The notes under the pieces: generated by a model
Told to the model about the DNA's origin: nothing
Database searches by the model: none
The model's input: the letters and a program-made list of their open reading frames with translations, nothing else
NCBI GenBank assembly: GCA_023415725.1
Contig: JAEZJR010000070.1
Location: 1 to 14,293, forward strand
Length of the DNA: 14,293 bases
Reading direction: 5' to 3'
DNA from: Acidobacteriota bacterium
GTDB taxonomy: Bacteria; Acidobacteriota; Blastocatellia; Pyrinomonadales; Pyrinomonadaceae
Shown here: in pieces, positions 6,850-12,811 of the stretch
Layout of the letters: each line of letters begins with the position of its first letter
How positions within the stretch are numbered: the first letter of the stretch is position 1
Position numbers and translations under genes: made by a program

Positions 6850-7803
6850 ATGGACGATATTTTCAGCCTTACGGAGAGGCCCGATCCGGAGCTTTTCTTC
6901 ACGCGCAACGACAGGAACGATCCGCGATTAGGCGAGGTCGTGGGGCAGGAACAAAGCCATTACGCAGGGGCGGAGATCGTGCTCGTGGGCTGCCCTCAGG
7001 ACGAAGGGGTTCGGCGGAACAATGGCCGCGTGGGGGCTGCAATGGCTCCCACGGCGATCCGGAAGCAGTTTTACAAGCTGACGCCGTTCGGGATAAAGCG
7101 GAAGATCTTTGACCTCGGGGACGTGAAGATCGGCGAAACGCTTGAAGATACGCATGATACGCACTGTGCGGTGGTCAGGCAGCTCTTGCGGGACGGCAAG
7201 CGGGTCGTGGTGATCGGCGGGGGTAATGACATAGCCTACCCTGACGGCGTCGCGATGGCAGAGGTTTACGGGCCGGAAAACTGGATCGGGATCAATGTCG
7301 ATTCACATTTGGATGTACGCATCGCACCGGAGCGAAACAGCGGCACGCCGTACCGGCAACTGTTGGAAGAAGGGCACTTAACTCCCACCCGTTTTTTTGA
7401 GGTCGGTTACCAATCGCATTTTGTTTCGCCCGTTTATTACGAATATATAAGAGGCTTAGGCGTGCAGCGGATCAGCCTGGAATTGCTCCGTTCTCACGAC
7501 GAAACGGACCTGGAACTGAGGGAGATGATCAAGCAGAAATTCGTTCACCATAGTAAGGAAATGAGCGTGTTTTTCGGCTTTGATATTGATGTTGTCAGGG
7601 CCGCTGACGCTCCTGGGACGTCGGCTCCGTCGCCATTGGGCCTGCGGGCGGGTGAGTTCATACAGCTCGTTAAATATGCCGCTTCGCTCGCTAATACGCG
7701 TATGATCGAATTCAGCGAGATGAACCCCAACTATGACGTCGATGAGCGCACCGCCAAGCTCGTCGCCATCGCCATCCATCGCTTCTGCTCTCACACTACC
7801 TAA
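6850..7803 (+). CDS. hutG: Arginase/ureohydrolase superfamily enzyme, probable formimidoylglutamase
   Basis: The likely reaction is hydrolysis of N-formimino-L-glutamate to glutamate and formamide, which would complete the histidine pathway encoded next door. The substrate is inferred from context, not proven. The 317-residue product has the ureohydrolase order of motifs: GGGND at 123-127, NVDSHLD at 149-155 (metal ligands Asp151, His153, Asp155), GFDIDVV at 243-249 (Asp245, Asp247) and SEMNPNYDVDERTAKLVA at 289-306 with the Glu-x-Asn-Pro element. The first metal-ligand histidine of arginases (GGGH/GGDH) is Asn126 here, so metal site A is altered. I recall an asparagine at this place in the trypanosomal formiminoglutamase, which would support the call, but could not check it. 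Agmatinase or a guanidino-acid hydrolase are alternatives. It has its own promoter and no tight neighbour. Confidence 0.75.
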   Translation: MDDIFSLTERPDPELFFTRNDRNDPRLGEVVGQEQSHYAGAEIVLVGCPQDEGVRRNNGRVGAAMAPTAIRKQFYKLTPFGIKRKIFDLGDVKIGETLEDTHDTHCAVVRQLLRDGKRVVVIGGGNDIAYPDGVAMAEVYGPENWIGINVDSHLDVRIAPERNSGTPYRQLLEEGHLTPTRFFEVGYQSHFVSPVYYEYIRGLGVQRISLELLRSHDETDLELREMIKQKFVHHSKEMSVFFGFDIDVVRAADAPGTSAPSPLGLRAGEFIQLVKYAASLANTRMIEFSEMNPNYDVDERTAKLVAIAIHRFCSHTT

Positions 7804-7836
7804 AGCAGCGCTCGTAATGTGTCCGATCACGTCGCG

Positions 7837-7944
7837 TGAGAGGCACAAATGAGACCGAACGGGGGACAAGTGAGACGCAAATGAGACGCGCGCGACAGAC
7901 AAATGAGACGCAGTTGAGACGCGCAAGGTATTGAAGTGAGACGC
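7837..7944. repeat. 11-bp-phased direct repeat array of TGAGACGC
   Basis: The octamer TGAGACGC occurs exactly at 7871, 7882, 7904, 7915 and 7937, giving intervals of 11, 22, 11 and 22 bases. Degenerate copies TGAGAGGC (7837) and TGAGACCG (7850) precede it. The pattern can also be read as a 33-base unit (two good 11-mers plus one degenerate) repeated from 7871, 7904 and 7937. The array is not coding on the plus strand: the TGA in each unit shifts frame at every 11 bases, so all three frames are closed. It lies between the hutG-like stop and the DUF4286 gene. It could be an operator array for a protein that binds direct repeats one helical turn apart, as OmpR/PhoB-type regulators do, or a decayed minisatellite. 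Confidence 0.7.
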
Positions 7945-7990
7945 GTGAGGTTTCGCAAATGGTGATCGGTTGGCAACGGCGACGACGGTG

Positions 7991-8299
7991 ATGAATTCAA
8001 CAACAACGATCGCGTATGAGGTGACCACCCTGGTCGAAGAAGAGTTCCGAAATGAGTTCGAGCGGTTCATGACAGAAACGCACATTCCGGATCTGATGGC
8101 GACGGGATGCTTCAGGGAGGCACATTTCGAACGGGCCGCTCCGGGGAGATACCGGACCCGTTACGAAGCGATCGACCGTTCTTCTCTAGGTCGATACTTT
8201 AACGAGCATGCGGCGCGGCTTCGGGCCCATGTGCTCGAAACATTCCCAGAGGGTATCACGTTCGAGCGGGAGGAGTGGGAGACGCTGGCGAGTTTCTAA
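7991..8299 (+). CDS. DUF4286 family protein
   Basis: A 102-residue protein recognisable as DUF4286 by the order IAYEVTTLVEEEFRNEF, THIPDLMATGCF, a central YRTRYEA and the HAARLRAHVLETFP segment near the C-terminus. Family members are small ferredoxin-like alpha/beta proteins, probably dimeric, of unknown function. The ATG at 7991 was chosen; an in-frame TTG at 7970 and a GTG at 7988 also exist, and no start has a convincing ribosome site. It begins about 45 bases after the 11-bp repeat array. Its stop overlaps the next start in TAATG, so it is translationally coupled to the HipA-like kinase. That coupling is the only hint of function here. DUF4286 proteins also occur without such a partner. 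Confidence 0.75.
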   Translation: MNSTTTIAYEVTTLVEEEFRNEFERFMTETHIPDLMATGCFREAHFERAAPGRYRTRYEAIDRSSLGRYFNEHAARLRAHVLETFPEGITFEREEWETLASF

Positions 8300-9078
8300 T
8301 GAACGAGCTTCGGACGGTTAAGGTCACGCGATACGTCACACCGCTTCGTGAGGGCGGGTCGCTGCCGGCTATAGTCGAGGCGGACGACGACGGGATGTAC
8401 GTCCTGAAATTCCGCGGCGCGGGCCAGGGCCCGAAGGCGTTGATCGCGGAGCTGATCTCGGGCGAGATCGCGCGAGCTCTCGGTTTTCGGGTGCCGGAGA
8501 TCGTATTCGCTGAACTTGATGTCGAATTAAGCCGAACTGAACCTGACCCGGAGATCCAGGACCTTATGAAAGCGAGCGCGGGGTTGAACCTGGGGATGGA
8601 TTATTTACCGGGTTCGATAACGTTCGACCCGGTAGTCGACGAGATCGACGGGACGCTCGCGTCGGAGATAGTTTGGTTCGATACATTTATCACCAATGTG
8701 GACCGCACGGCGCGGAATTCGAATATGCTGATGTGGCATAAAGAACTGTGGCTGATCGACCACGGAGCTTCGTTATACTTTCAGCATTCCTGGGAGAATT
8801 GGCAAGAACAGAGCCGGAAACCATTCGCACCGATTTCGCAGCATATCTTACTTCCCTTTGCAGACGATCTTGCGGGAGCGGATGAACGACTCAAGGAGAA
8901 ACTCAATCCCGAACTTTTTGAAAAGATCGCGGCGCTCATTCCGGAGATCTGGCTCGAAGCAGAGGGGTCAGCCGCTGACGAGAAGCGCGGCGTGTACGCA
9001 GGGTTCCTAACAGAGCGTTTAGCGAATTCACAAATCTTCCTCGAGGAGGCGCGCCGTGCGAGAAAAGCACTTGTATGA
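8299..9078 (+). CDS. HipA-like kinase family protein
   Basis: The 259-residue product looks like the short HipA-related kinases (HipA_2 type) rather than the 430-residue HipA toxin. Kinase elements in order are YVLKF with the probable ATP-contacting Lys37 after a short N-lobe, an acidic-helix segment ALIAELISGEIARALG (47-62), the catalytic-loop motif NVDRTARNSN (133-142; Asp135 and Asn140 or Asn142), and the metal-binding IDHGAS (153-158; Asp154). All key positions are present, so it should be active. The phosphorylated target is unknown. The ATG at 8299 overlaps the preceding stop; an upstream in-frame start at 8275 would run into DUF4286. The last 23 bases overlap the DUF3037 gene. The HipA-like/DUF3037 pairing recurs in many bacteria, which suggests a functional pair. 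No HipB-like DNA-binding antitoxin is present. Confidence 0.75.
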   Translation: MNELRTVKVTRYVTPLREGGSLPAIVEADDDGMYVLKFRGAGQGPKALIAELISGEIARALGFRVPEIVFAELDVELSRTEPDPEIQDLMKASAGLNLGMDYLPGSITFDPVVDEIDGTLASEIVWFDTFITNVDRTARNSNMLMWHKELWLIDHGASLYFQHSWENWQEQSRKPFAPISQHILLPFADDLAGADERLKEKLNPELFEKIAALIPEIWLEAEGSAADEKRGVYAGFLTERLANSQIFLEEARRARKALV

Positions 9079-9439
9079 CTACGCGGTGATCCGCGTGCTT
9101 CCGCGCGTGGATCGGGAGGAGTTCATGAACGTCGGGGTGATACTTTACTGCGCCCCGAAGAACTTCCTGCGCGCCGAGTGCGACATCAATGATGAGCGTT
9201 TGCGAGCGTTCGCAGGTGACGCCGACCTTAGCGAACTGAACGAACATCTCGAATCCCTTTGCCGCATCTGCAAGGGAGGCGAAGACGCAGGGCCCATCGG
9301 AAAACTATCGATCGGTGAGCGATTTCGCTGGCTCACGGCCCCGCGCAGCACGATCGTGCAAACCTCGCCGGTCCACACCGGTTTCACAGAAGATCCCGAG
9401 AATACATTAATGGGCTTGGTCGCTAAGCTCGTAAATTGA
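9056..9439 (+). CDS. DUF3037 family protein, partner of HipA-like kinase
   Basis: A 127-residue protein recognised as DUF3037 by its opening YDYAVIRVLPRVDREEFMNVGVILYC and the conserved RFRWLTAPRSTIVQTSPVHTGFT segment (about 90-111). The start is GTG at 9056, with a strong GAGGAGG (9043-9049) six bases upstream, inside the 3' end of the HipA-like gene. Overlap with that gene is 23 bases, which implies coupled translation. DUF3037 has no established activity; its repeated association with HipA-like kinases suggests it is a regulator, substrate or adaptor. No metal-binding cluster or membrane segment is seen. It is the last gene of the three-gene operon. Confidence 0.8.
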   Translation: MREKHLYDYAVIRVLPRVDREEFMNVGVILYCAPKNFLRAECDINDERLRAFAGDADLSELNEHLESLCRICKGGEDAGPIGKLSIGERFRWLTAPRSTIVQTSPVHTGFTEDPENTLMGLVAKLVN

Positions 9440-9450
9440 TCTACAGCCGC

Positions 9451-9475
9451 CAGCTTTGAGCTTACAGCTTTCAGC
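9451..9475. repeat. Short low-complexity CAGCTTT/GAGCTT repeat between convergent genes
   Basis: The heptamer CAGCTTT occurs at 9451-9457 and 9465-9471, with GAGCTTA and TCAGC variants between and after. It fills the 48-base gap between the DUF3037 stop and the channel stop. No hairpin followed by T residues is present, so it is not a clear terminator. It looks like slippage-derived intergenic sequence. Confidence 0.4.
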
Positions 9476-9487
9476 ACTCACTTCGAA

Positions 9488-10306
9488 TTACGGATTATCT
9501 CCAACTAATTTTTCTGAAATGGAGCGTAGATCGGTTTTGATCTGCGCCAATTCCTGTTTGAGTTCATCGTAGTCGGAAGCGGCGGGGATCGCCGACGACT
9601 TTGAGCGGGCGTCGGATTCGACGAAGAAGGATGCGAGTGTCGCGGTGATATAGCCAAAGACAACGAAGCCGTACAAAGCGATGATGAGGCAGAGGACGCG
9701 GCCTTCGGCTGTGCGGGGTGCGTAGTCGGTGCCGATACTCGTGATGAGCATCGCCGTGAACCAGACAGCAGAGGAGTAGGATTCGATCCCCGTTCCCTCG
9801 ACTTCCCTCTCGAACGCGTACATTCCGGCCGCCCCGGCGAATAGGACGATCAGGGTAGCGGCCGACACATAGGAGAATCCCCGTCGCCCGAGGCTGGCGG
9901 CGAGAGCCTTGAGGCCGCGGTTCAGCGATGTTAATACACGGACCAACCTTACTCCCCGAGCGACACGAGCAGCGCGAAGTACACGAGCGATCCGGAATAT
10001 GCGGAATATGCGAAGCGCCGGTATCGCGAGCGCAATGACCGTAAGCCAATTCGATTTGAGGTAATCGATCTTCTTCGGCGCGAGAGTGAATTTGACGGCA
10101 AAATCGATAATGAAGATCACCCATATCAGGTCCGTGAGGCCGCTGATCAGCGGCCCCGTGCCCCATACGAATTCAGCGATCAACAACCCGAGCCATACGA
10201 AGCCGAGTATCATCAAAGGCGTTTCAAGCCAGTCTTCCAAAGTTTCGAGGATCTCACGACGTTCGTTGTCGATGGTCCGGCGCGTCTCTTCCATACAACG
10301 AAACAT
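9488..10306 (-). CDS. Voltage-sensor-type cation channel (ion transporter family)
   Basis: The 272-residue inner-membrane protein has six membrane segments: S1 about 31-48, S2 57-75, S3 86-97, S4 99-125, S5 145-165 and S6 201-228, with a pore loop at 176-195. S4 carries arginine at 99, 102, 105, 108, 111, 114, 117, 120 and 123, nine in perfect every-third-residue spacing, a strong voltage-sensor signature. The pore sequence is TSIGTDYAP rather than the potassium-channel TVGYGD, so selectivity is not certain. The C-terminus (245-268) is heptad-like (DELKQELAQIKTDLRSISEKL) and probably forms a tetramerising coiled coil. The start is placed at ATG 10306; an open frame continues upstream to 10609 but it crosses a low-complexity repeat and the udgX gene on the other strand. 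It is divergent from udgX. Confidence 0.85.
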   Translation of the reverse strand: MFRCMEETRRTIDNERREILETLEDWLETPLMILGFVWLGLLIAEFVWGTGPLISGLTDLIWVIFIIDFAVKFTLAPKKIDYLKSNWLTVIALAIPALRIFRIFRIARVLRAARVARGVRLVRVLTSLNRGLKALAASLGRRGFSYVSAATLIVLFAGAAGMYAFEREVEGTGIESYSSAVWFTAMLITSIGTDYAPRTAEGRVLCLIIALYGFVVFGYITATLASFFVESDARSKSSAIPAASDYDELKQELAQIKTDLRSISEKLVGDNP

Positions 10307-10351
10307 AGCGGAATCCACAATGCTGTTCTGTTTTTCCGCGAACCCTCCGGA

Positions 10352-10380
10352 ATAAGTGATAAGTAATAGGTGGTAAGTGT
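10352..10380. repeat. Low-complexity AAGTG/GTAAGTG-type repeat in the channel-udgX intergenic region
   Basis: Variants of the short motif AAGTGATAAGTAATAGGT follow each other in this stretch, which lies in the 126-base gap between the divergent channel gene and udgX. Similar decayed short tandem repeats are common between genes in some large bacterial genomes. No regulatory function is evident. Confidence 0.35.
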
Positions 10381-10432
10381 TTGGTAGTCGACGTGACAGA
10401 GGAGGGGGCGGTACCGCTTGTACTTTTGCGAT

Positions 10433-11062
10433 ATGGCGAAGGCTGGAGCGGCGGAGAAGACTTTGGAGTTTTTGCCGGACGAGCTGAGTTATAAGGCTCT
10501 CAGGGCCGCGTCGATGGAGTGTCGGGGCTGCGATCTTTACCGGAACGCGACGCAGACCGTTTTCGGCGAGGGGCAGATCAGTTCGGGTGTAATATTCGTC
10601 GGTGAGCAACCCGGCGATGAAGAGGACCTAACCGGGCGCCCATTCGTCGGGCCGGCGGGGCGGCTTTTCGATAAGGCACTCGAAGAAGCCGGGATCGACC
10701 GCGAGAAGATCTACCTCACGAACACGGTGAAACATTTCAAATGGAAGCCGAAGGGTAAGCGGCGAATCCACGAAAAGCCTAATGCCTCGGAGATAAACGC
10801 ATGCGACCCTTGGCTGCGTTCTGAGATCGCCCTGATAAAGCCACGCATCCTCGTCTGCCTCGGCGCGACCGCCGCTCAGGCCCTACTCGGCAAACAATTC
10901 CGCGTAACCCAGATGCGCGGCCAATGGCTCGATTCCCCGCTCGCGAAAAAGACGATCGCGACCATCCATCCTTCAGCAATATTGCGCACGCCGGCTGATC
11001 TGAGGGACAAGGCGTATGCGGATTTTGTTTCCGATCTAAGAATCGTCGAGGAGGCCATATAA
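10433..11062 (+). CDS. udgX: UdgX-type uracil-DNA glycosylase with KRRIH loop
   Basis: The 209-residue product belongs to the family-4-like uracil-DNA glycosylases. UdgX removes uracil from DNA and, unlike other such enzymes, becomes covalently joined to the resulting site through a histidine. The hallmark loop KRRIH is at 109-113, making His113 the expected nucleophile. Motif A GEQPGDEEDLTGRPFVGPAGRLFD is at 58-80 and the HPSAILR motif at 179-185. The paired cysteines CRGC (30 and 33) and Cys124 suit an iron-sulphur cluster, and Cys142 could be its fourth ligand. The ATG at 10433 is preferred because the N-terminus MAKAG...EFLP resembles relatives. A TTG at 10418 is better placed relative to the GGAGG at 10401 and would add five residues, so the start is uncertain. 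It is a single gene, divergent from the channel. Confidence 0.92.
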   Translation: MAKAGAAEKTLEFLPDELSYKALRAASMECRGCDLYRNATQTVFGEGQISSGVIFVGEQPGDEEDLTGRPFVGPAGRLFDKALEEAGIDREKIYLTNTVKHFKWKPKGKRRIHEKPNASEINACDPWLRSEIALIKPRILVCLGATAAQALLGKQFRVTQMRGQWLDSPLAKKTIATIHPSAILRTPADLRDKAYADFVSDLRIVEEAI

Positions 11063-11137
11063 AAGCCCACGGGCCCATCATTTGTTCAATTTACAAATTA
11101 ACGTTATATTCAGCACCGCATAAGGAGGCTTACATTA

Positions 11138-11785
11138 GTGAAAAACGTGGTGCCGTTTCTCGTCTTGTGTCTTTTTGCCCTAGGGTGCGGTCTGGTCAAA
11201 AGCGATCGGTCCGGGAGGAATGTTAATTCGGCCAACTCGGGAGATAATGCAGCTGTTGAGGCTGAACGCTCGAAGAAGTTCTATGAGATCTACGAAAAAC
11301 GAGCCGAACTAGGGGCCGTCCCCCCAAAAGTTGAACTTACGGATCAGCCCTATCTCATTGGAAAGGTGTTGATACTTAAAACTCGAAAATCGCAACCGCC
11401 CGATGTTGTCAACCCGTCACCCGTGCACGACAAATATTCGCCCCCTCCCCCGCCATCTGATGCGGACCAGCTCAACCCGATAATGGCGAATAGTATTAAT
11501 GAGGTCGCTACCGTCGTGCTGATCCAAAACGAACTATACGACAACGGCTGCGAGGAGGTCGATAAGGCTCTTTACGAAACCGAAGATGGGAAGCCCATGA
11601 TCGGATCCGCTCAGGTATGCGAGGTCACGATCATTGATCGCTCGAAAAATGCGGTGATCTACAAAAAGAAATTTGAGGGCAAACTTAAGGAAAGAACGGT
11701 GGCTAACAAGGAGCGAGGCTATGTGCTGGCGAAGGTCGAGCCAAAAGAAATCTACGACTTTCTCGGAGGCCTCCCTCGAAAGTAG
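11138..11785 (+). CDS. Putative lipoprotein of unknown function
   Basis: The 215-residue product starts with GTG at 11138, with AAGGAGG nine bases upstream. Its N-terminus is a lipoprotein signal: MKN, a hydrophobic stretch and the lipobox ALGC, with Cys17 as the likely lipidated residue. A short Ser/Asn-rich linker follows (about 22-38), then a soluble domain. This includes KFYEIYEKRAELG, a proline run PPPPP near residue 104, a pair of cysteines (in DNGCEE and QVCEV) that could form a disulphide, and a beta-rich C-terminus with VTIIDRSKNAVIYKKKFEGK. The protein should sit on the periplasmic face of a membrane. I do not recognise the domain. It follows udgX by 75 bases and probably has its own promoter. 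Confidence 0.75.
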   Translation: MKNVVPFLVLCLFALGCGLVKSDRSGRNVNSANSGDNAAVEAERSKKFYEIYEKRAELGAVPPKVELTDQPYLIGKVLILKTRKSQPPDVVNPSPVHDKYSPPPPPSDADQLNPIMANSINEVATVVLIQNELYDNGCEEVDKALYETEDGKPMIGSAQVCEVTIIDRSKNAVIYKKKFEGKLKERTVANKERGYVLAKVEPKEIYDFLGGLPRK

Positions 11786-11843
11786 TGGCCGGAACGACTG
11801 GCAAGCTGTCAGAACGTGCGATGTTCGGTCTTTCCTCAACTAC

Positions 11844-11877
11844 TTGACAGAGGAATAGCCATTTGGCATCTTTATAG
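11844..11877 (+). promoter_or_regulatory. Possible tRNA promoter
   Basis: A perfect TTGACA -35 element lies at 11844-11849, upstream of the tRNA. The only AT-rich -10 candidate, TTTATA near 11871-11876, is 21 bases away, longer than the usual 16-18, and the better-spaced hexamer matches the -10 consensus poorly. The call is therefore weak. Confidence 0.3.
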
Positions 11878-11898
11878 TTCGCTCTCGAGGCGATACGT

Positions 11899-11973
<75 letters not shown>

Positions 11974-11988
11974 TTTTTTTGTTTAAAT

Positions 11989-12690
11989 TCAGGGTTTTTC
12001 TTGTTGTTCGGGAGCAAGTTCGGGTGGTTTGACTTCGGATTCGGGTAAGTCGGCGACGGGGAGTTCCCAGCCGTGACGGAGGGCGAAGACGCGGATGGTG
12101 AAGCAGAGGGCGGCACCGCCGAGGGCCCCGACCGTGGGTGAAATAGAAAGTTGGTTAGCGAAAACGACGGTGGCGGCGCCTGCAAGTGCGGCCAGTGCGT
12201 AGACCTCGCCGCGGAAGACGGCCGGGGTTTCGGTGACGAGGATATCGCGGAGCATTCCGCCGCCGATGCCGCTGAGCATTCCCAAAAGTGGAGCCGCAAC
12301 GGGGCTTAGGCCGTAGTCGAGGGCCTTCTGCGTTCCATTTACTGCAAAGAGAGCGAGCCCGGCGGCATCAAAGAAAAGTATAAGTCGGCGCCGCCGGCCT
12401 GTTCCGGGGGAATGTGGGAACGCGAGGAAGACCAGTATCCCGGCCAGGAACGAGGCCGCAATGATCCGCCAGTTGTTGATGGCAACAGGCGGGATGGAGC
12501 CGATAAGGACGTCTCGAAGTATGCCGCCGGCACTGCCCGCGGCGAACGAGAGCACCAACACGCCGAAAAGATCCAGCCGTCTACGAACGCCCGCCACCGC
12601 GCCGCTGATAGCGAACACGAACGTGCCCAGCAGATCGAGCCACGGGAGGATGGCAGCGGTGGTTATTTCCTTTAGATCCGGAGTCGCCAT
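11989..12690 (-). CDS. TRIC-family (YadS/UPF0126-type) cation channel protein
   Basis: The 233-residue inner-membrane protein has about seven membrane helices arranged as two homologous halves. Each half carries the family signature: GGILRD at 55-60 and GGMLRD at 144-149. Bacterial members of this trimeric intracellular cation (TRIC) channel family are thought to conduct monovalent cations, but their physiological role is unclear. A basic loop GRRRRL (about 98-103) separates the two halves. The C-terminal tail (about 213-233) is proline- and glutamate-rich, probably disordered, and longer than in most relatives. The ATG at 12690 is followed by MATPDLKE. It is convergent with the tRNA and divergent from the sensor kinase. 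Confidence 0.88.
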   Translation of the reverse strand: MATPDLKEITTAAILPWLDLLGTFVFAISGAVAGVRRRLDLFGVLVLSFAAGSAGGILRDVLIGSIPPVAINNWRIIAASFLAGILVFLAFPHSPGTGRRRRLILFFDAAGLALFAVNGTQKALDYGLSPVAAPLLGMLSGIGGGMLRDILVTETPAVFRGEVYALAALAGAATVVFANQLSISPTVGALGGAALCFTIRVFALRHGWELPVADLPESEVKPPELAPEQQEKP

Positions 12691-12811
12691 GGTTTGGAAC
12701 TGAGCCCGGCCGCGATATGCGGCTGCACTAGATTAACCCATATCGATCTTATACCTAATTGTCACATGGGCGATCACGTGGCAAAATCAAACTTTCTCCT
12801 CGCTCAAGATT

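Noticed and set aside
7837..7950. TGAGACGC repeats as a CRISPR array
   Set aside because: The repeated core is 8 bases with 11-base spacing, far too short for repeats and spacers, and no cas genes are present.
7456..8085. Minus-strand open frame of 209 codons with VSFASHLS-like repeats
   Set aside because: It is antisense to the hutG-like and DUF4286 genes; its repeats are only the reverse reading of the TGAGACGC array, which lacks stops on that strand.
10307..10609. N-terminal extension of the channel protein by 101 residues
   Set aside because: The extension is proline/arginine-rich, crosses a low-complexity repeat and overlaps udgX on the other strand; the channel fold begins after the ATG at 10306.
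11063..11080. GCCCACGGGC as a terminator of udgX
   Set aside because: The stem is only four pairs with a two-base loop and is not followed by a T run.
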